Translations under genes and position numbers: made by a program
Assembly: GCA_016125225.1 (NCBI GenBank)
Contig: WGME01000003.1
Coordinates: 558,001-622,000 of the forward strand
Length of the DNA: 64,000 nt
Reading direction: 5' to 3'
DNA from: a bacterium
GTDB taxonomy: Bacteria; Planctomycetota; Planctomycetia; Planctomycetales; Planctomycetaceae
Notes under the pieces: model-generated
Database searches by the model: none
Seen by the model: the letters and a program-made list of their open reading frames with translations, nothing else
Told to the model about the DNA's origin: nothing
Shown: positions 63,084 through 64,000 of the stretch, piece by piece
Layout: the number at the start of each line of letters is the position of its first letter
Position numbering within the stretch: position 1 is the stretch's first letter

Positions 63084-63373
63084 AATCAAGCAAATTCCAC
63101 TTGCAGGGTCGGTCCTGGTTCCGGCCGCGCAGATGCAGAACCGGGCATGCAGCTTCGGTTAACCGCCGCTCCAGTGGAATGTGGTCCGCACTATTCCGTA
63201 GAGTCGGAATATCACTCGTGTTCCGGCCGATTCGGATGACGGCTGGAACCTCAATCTGAGAGAAAAGCGTGAATCCGCGGCGGTGGAATTCACAATCCCC
63301 GTCGGCATGGCGTAGGATAGCCGTCCATCTGTGAGTTCCCGTTCTCCCGTTGCCTTCAGAGAAGTCGCCGTCA

Positions 63374-64000
63374 GTGAACGTCCGTAACTGTTCATCCAGC
63401 CTGGCAGGCGGTGCATGTCGCTGGTTGACTGCAGCCGTTGGACTGTGCGGCTTCGTGCTCAGCTTCCTGGGCACGGGCAATCTCGCCGCTGCCGAAGTGA
63501 GCTTAAATCTCGGTTGGGATCAGACCGTTCGGCTGGGACGCTGGAATATCGCCTCCGTAACGACGACGGCTGAGTCTGCGGGGCAATATCAACTGCAGTG
63601 TCTGGCCCCCGATCCCGAGGGACATATCGCGGCGTTTGAGTCCCCGCCGGTGGAAGTCGCTGCCAACGCCGCCGTGCATCTGGAAGTCCCTTATCTGTTG
63701 GGCCGCCCGGACGGTCAGTTGCGTTTTGAACTGCGGCAGGACGGCACAGTTCTCTGGCAGCAAACGGTCCGTCCCGGGAGCGGGCATCTCAGCCCCAACC
63801 GCCCGTTGGTCTTCACCGATCAGCTCATTGTGACGGTGGGCAAGCCGAAGGGATTTCCGAGCCTGAATTCTGAGGCTGGTCTGCCAGGAAAAACCGGTCG
63901 CCATGTGGTCGATGTGCCGGCCGAAGCGACGTTGCCCCAAAGTCCCCTGGCCTATGATTCCATCGACTGGCTGGTGCTTTCCGGAACACCGGCGCTGGAA
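63374..64000 (+). CDS. Secreted/membrane hypothetical protein, 5' part (3' end outside window)
   Basis: GTG start, signal-peptide-like region (LTAAVGLCGFVLSFLGTGNLAAAE), frame open to the window end. Confidence 0.65.
   Translation, partial: MNVRNCSSSLAGGACRWLTAAVGLCGFVLSFLGTGNLAAAEVSLNLGWDQTVRLGRWNIASVTTTAESAGQYQLQCLAPDPEGHIAAFESPPVEVAANAAVHLEVPYLLGRPDGQLRFELRQDGTVLWQQTVRPGSGHLSPNRPLVFTDQLIVTVGKPKGFPSLNSEAGLPGKTGRHVVDVPAEATLPQSPLAYDSIDWLVLSGTPALE

Overview
Chromosomal window typical of a planctomycete (GC-rich; DUF1559 prepilin-like proteins, LEPR-XLL-like '(L/Y)EPRLLLSA' N-termini, Cys-rich secreted proteins). Main blocks, left to right: (1) Cys/Pro/Ala-rich secreted proteins, then def-fmt, a histone-deacetylase-family gene and a zinc-ribbon protein. 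(2) A minus-strand respiratory supercluster (about 4.4-21.8 kb): Rieske, split cytochrome b, a 1363-aa eight-CxxCH cytochrome c with a PDZ-like insert, a cupredoxin-like lipoprotein, a diheme c lipoprotein, A2-type cytochrome oxidase subunits II/I/III/IV, heme A/O synthases and an ABC ATPase. (3) Beta-carbonic anhydrase, an inverse-autotransporter/beta-helix-like protein, a TIM-barrel isomerase, two tandem DUF1559 proteins, a small lipoprotein and a CNNM/CBS hemolysin-family protein. (4) Two giant paralogous surface proteins with the same '7 repeats + Ig-like + 7 repeats + 4 cadherin-like' layout, suggesting paired seven-bladed propellers. (5) A tyrosine recombinase beside tRNA-Asp, type III glutamine synthetase, an enolase-superfamily enzyme, a secreted HExxH protein and an esterase fused to a large unknown domain. 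(6) A translation/transcription block (nusA-infB-rbfA, degenerate HhH-GPD-like protein with a histone-H1-like tail, TPR protein, yebC-like, ruvB). nusA is preceded by a ~340-nt hairpin-rich segment ending in a terminator whose 3' arm can also pair with the 5' end of the segment; this is the best ncRNA/attenuator candidate. All calls come from reading the sequence; no database search was run.
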